From assembly GCA_038214085.1 (NCBI GenBank), contig JBBQSF010000139.1, positions 1-7,245 of the forward strand: DNA of 7,245 nucleotides, read 5' to 3'. The notes under the pieces were generated by a model, which searched no databases, had not been told where the DNA came from, and worked only from the letters and a program-made list of their open reading frames with translations. Made by a program: the position numbers and the translations under genes. Origin of the DNA: JBBQSF01 sp038214085 (GTDB taxonomy: Bacteria > Bacteroidota > Bacteroidia > Bacteroidales > CG2-30-32-10). This document shows, one piece after another, positions 5,769-7,245 of the stretch; the first letter of the stretch is position 1, and each line of letters opens with the position of its first letter.

Positions 5769-7133
5769 TTGGCAAAACGCAAAATGGAAAACAAAACATT
5801 TTTTTACTTCTTATTATTTATTTTAATTCTTTTTGCATGCAAGAAATCAGAAAATCAGATTCAAAATGCTGATGCAAAAAAGCCATTTGAAAATATTGTT
5901 CTTTTCGTAGAAACTACTTATGGAACGGACACTTCGTACGCTGCAAAACAAATAATTGACCGACTGAAAATTGATTCTATAAACACTTTTATTCTCGACG
6001 ATGTAAAGAGGAAAATCCATTTTCTACTTCCTAAAATAAAAGCCAGAACTTGTTCCTCAACCATGCTGACAAACCTTTCAGAAAATCAAATTTTGATAAC
6101 GGATATTGAACATCTGGAACCTAAATATAGCACGGCAAGAATTGATTCAATAGATTTTTTTGACAATCCTGAAAAATATCCTTTTCAGTTCTTAATTTCT
6201 GAGGGCAGAGAAACCAGAAAACAGATTACGTTGTTTAATTTAACTGGAGTTACAGCAATTGCGCGGGGCGTTTACAATGCCATTGAAAAAATCGGAATTG
6301 ATTCGTTAATAAACAATATAAAACCTTATTTTGATGAAGCGGATATTGTTCATATTTCTAATGAAGTTAGCATTGCAGAAAATTGTCAGTGCGTTGCGAA
6401 AACATTGAGGTTCTGCAGCAAAAGGGAACATTTTGAAATTCTCAACAAATTGCATTGTAATGTTGTTGAACTTACAGGGAATCACAATCGCGATTATGGC
6501 GATAAAGCTTTTATGGAAACACTTAACTGGTATAAGAAAAATAAAATTAAAACATTCGGAGGCGGTGCGAATCCTGAAAATGCAAACACACCACTTGTAT
6601 TAATTCTTAAAGATAGTTCCCGCCTGGGTTTAATTGGATTTAATGAATTTTGCCCATTATCCGAATGTGCTGATAATCCAGGCGAATGCGGAGCAAATCG
6701 TTACGACAGTGCAAAAGCAAAGGTTGTTCTTGCAAAAATGAAAAACGATTTACATTGCAGTTATATCATTGCATCCGTTCAATTCGGCGAATCCGATACT
6801 TACTACCCAACAGGTACACAGAAAAAGATTTGTAAATTTTTATCAAAAAACGGAGCCGATTTGGTTTATGGTTCGCAGGCACATCAAGTGCAAGAGATAG
6901 AATTTATTGACAATAAACCTGTTTTTTATGGTTTGGGAAATTTTATTTTCGACCAGCTTCATAAAACCGGATTGCGACAGGGTTATTTTTTGCAGTTGTA
7001 TTTTTTTAAAGGAAAACTGATTCAGGCACGTCCGGTTTTTACATGGATGGGAAATGACTTGCGATTGAAGGTTTTAAAAGGAATGCAAGCCAATGAGATT
7101 AAAAAGGAAATTCTGAAATATCAAAATAATTAA
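5769..7133 (+). CDS. CapA/PGA_cap-family lipoprotein, variant metallophosphatase-like
   Basis: The protein has 454 residues from TTG 5769, or 449 from ATG 5784. TTG is chosen for GGAGG 7 nt upstream and the basic MAKRK start; ATG remains quite possible. Numbering is from TTG. A hydrophobic stretch ends in LFAC with Cys24 as lipidation site, so it should be anchored in the envelope. Residues of about 40-150 are not recognised. From about 155 it follows the CapA family: TGVTAIARG at 159-167 where typical members have a GD-containing motif, ISNEV at 196-200 in place of NLE, TGNHNRDYG at 236-244, FGGGANPENA at 263-272, QFGE at 338-341 where many have HWG, GSQAHQVQ at 368-375 and YGLGNFIFD at 387-395. 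CapA/PgsA proteins take part in poly-gamma-glutamate export. This variant set, which I recall from other CapA-like proteins, has no assigned reaction. Ten cysteines follow the lipid Cys. No CapB or CapC partner is present, so capsule synthesis is not supported. Confidence 0.82.
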   Translation: MAKRKMENKTFFYFLLFILILFACKKSENQIQNADAKKPFENIVLFVETTYGTDTSYAAKQIIDRLKIDSINTFILDDVKRKIHFLLPKIKARTCSSTMLTNLSENQILITDIEHLEPKYSTARIDSIDFFDNPEKYPFQFLISEGRETRKQITLFNLTGVTAIARGVYNAIEKIGIDSLINNIKPYFDEADIVHISNEVSIAENCQCVAKTLRFCSKREHFEILNKLHCNVVELTGNHNRDYGDKAFMETLNWYKKNKIKTFGGGANPENANTPLVLILKDSSRLGLIGFNEFCPLSECADNPGECGANRYDSAKAKVVLAKMKNDLHCSYIIASVQFGESDTYYPTGTQKKICKFLSKNGADLVYGSQAHQVQEIEFIDNKPVFYGLGNFIFDQLHKTGLRQGYFLQLYFFKGKLIQARPVFTWMGNDLRLKVLKGMQANEIKKEILKYQNN

Positions 7134-7245
7134 TTCTGAAAATATCCACTTTCTTTAATTGTTAGTGATAAATACCCGCCAGAACAAAATTTTACCCAGC
7201 CATATTGTGCATTCAGAGTATTCAGTTTTAAAGCAAGATATCTGT
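7130..7245 (-). CDS. C-terminal fragment of a convergent gene (5' part beyond window)
   Basis: The minus-strand frame is open from the right edge to TAA at 7132-7130, giving 37 residues that end in SGYFQN. The segment holds YGWVKF, then YLSLTIKESGYF. This resembles the closing strands of secreted Bacteroidota beta-sandwich proteins, which often read YGWI/V, a short loop, then LTIKDYAY. Both other minus-strand frames reach a stop inside the window, and this one has the better amino-acid pattern. The stop overlaps the CapA-like stop by two bases within TTAA. Product and length cannot be told from this fragment. Confidence 0.6.
   Translation of the reverse strand, partial: RYLALKLNTLNAQYGWVKFCSGGYLSLTIKESGYFQN

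Noticed and set aside
5769..7133. A poly-gamma-glutamate capsule locus
   Set aside because: Only a CapA-like protein with altered motifs is present; no CapB ligase or CapC partner is seen among its neighbours.

Overview
The window looks like an ordinary chromosomal stretch of a Bacteroidota genome. It is AT-rich. Most starts are preceded by A-rich sequence with no Shine-Dalgarno. The two gaps that should hold promoters contain exact matches to the Bacteroidota -7 element TAnnTTTG. The proteins fit as well: an outer-membrane barrel joined to a SPOR domain, a guanine deaminase, a tandem CbbX-type AAA+ ATPase and a CapA-like lipoprotein. No RNA gene, CRISPR array, insertion sequence or phage gene is visible.

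Layout. Positions 1-1336 (minus strand) are the N-terminal 445 codons of a secreted outer-membrane barrel protein whose 3' end lies off the left edge. It has a barrel, an Asn/Ser/Thr-rich linker, a SPOR domain and the start of a second Asn/Thr-rich linker. A 119-bp divergent gap (1337-1455) carries one promoter candidate per strand. Four plus-strand genes then follow with gaps of 18, 17 and 0 (or 15) bp, so they are probably co-transcribed: a class III PLP aminotransferase (1456-2631), guanine deaminase (2650-3123), an 875-residue two-module CbbX-type ATPase (3141-5768) and a CapA/PGA_cap lipoprotein (5769-7133). The last 116 bases hold the C-terminal 37 codons of a convergent minus-strand gene, whose stop codon overlaps the stop of the CapA-like gene within TTAA.

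How the genes may work together. The first two plus-strand genes are nitrogen metabolism enzymes: amino-group transfer, and deamination of guanine to xanthine. The third is a cytoplasmic hexameric remodelling ATPase candidate, whose N-terminal third is a roughly 120-residue domain present twice and not recognised here. The fourth is an envelope lipoprotein with a variant CapA metallophosphatase-like fold. No single pathway obviously joins all four. The tightest coupling is between the ATPase and the lipoprotein, and the least explained element is the duplicated N-terminal domain of the ATPase. Every stretch longer than 300 bases is accounted for by a gene.
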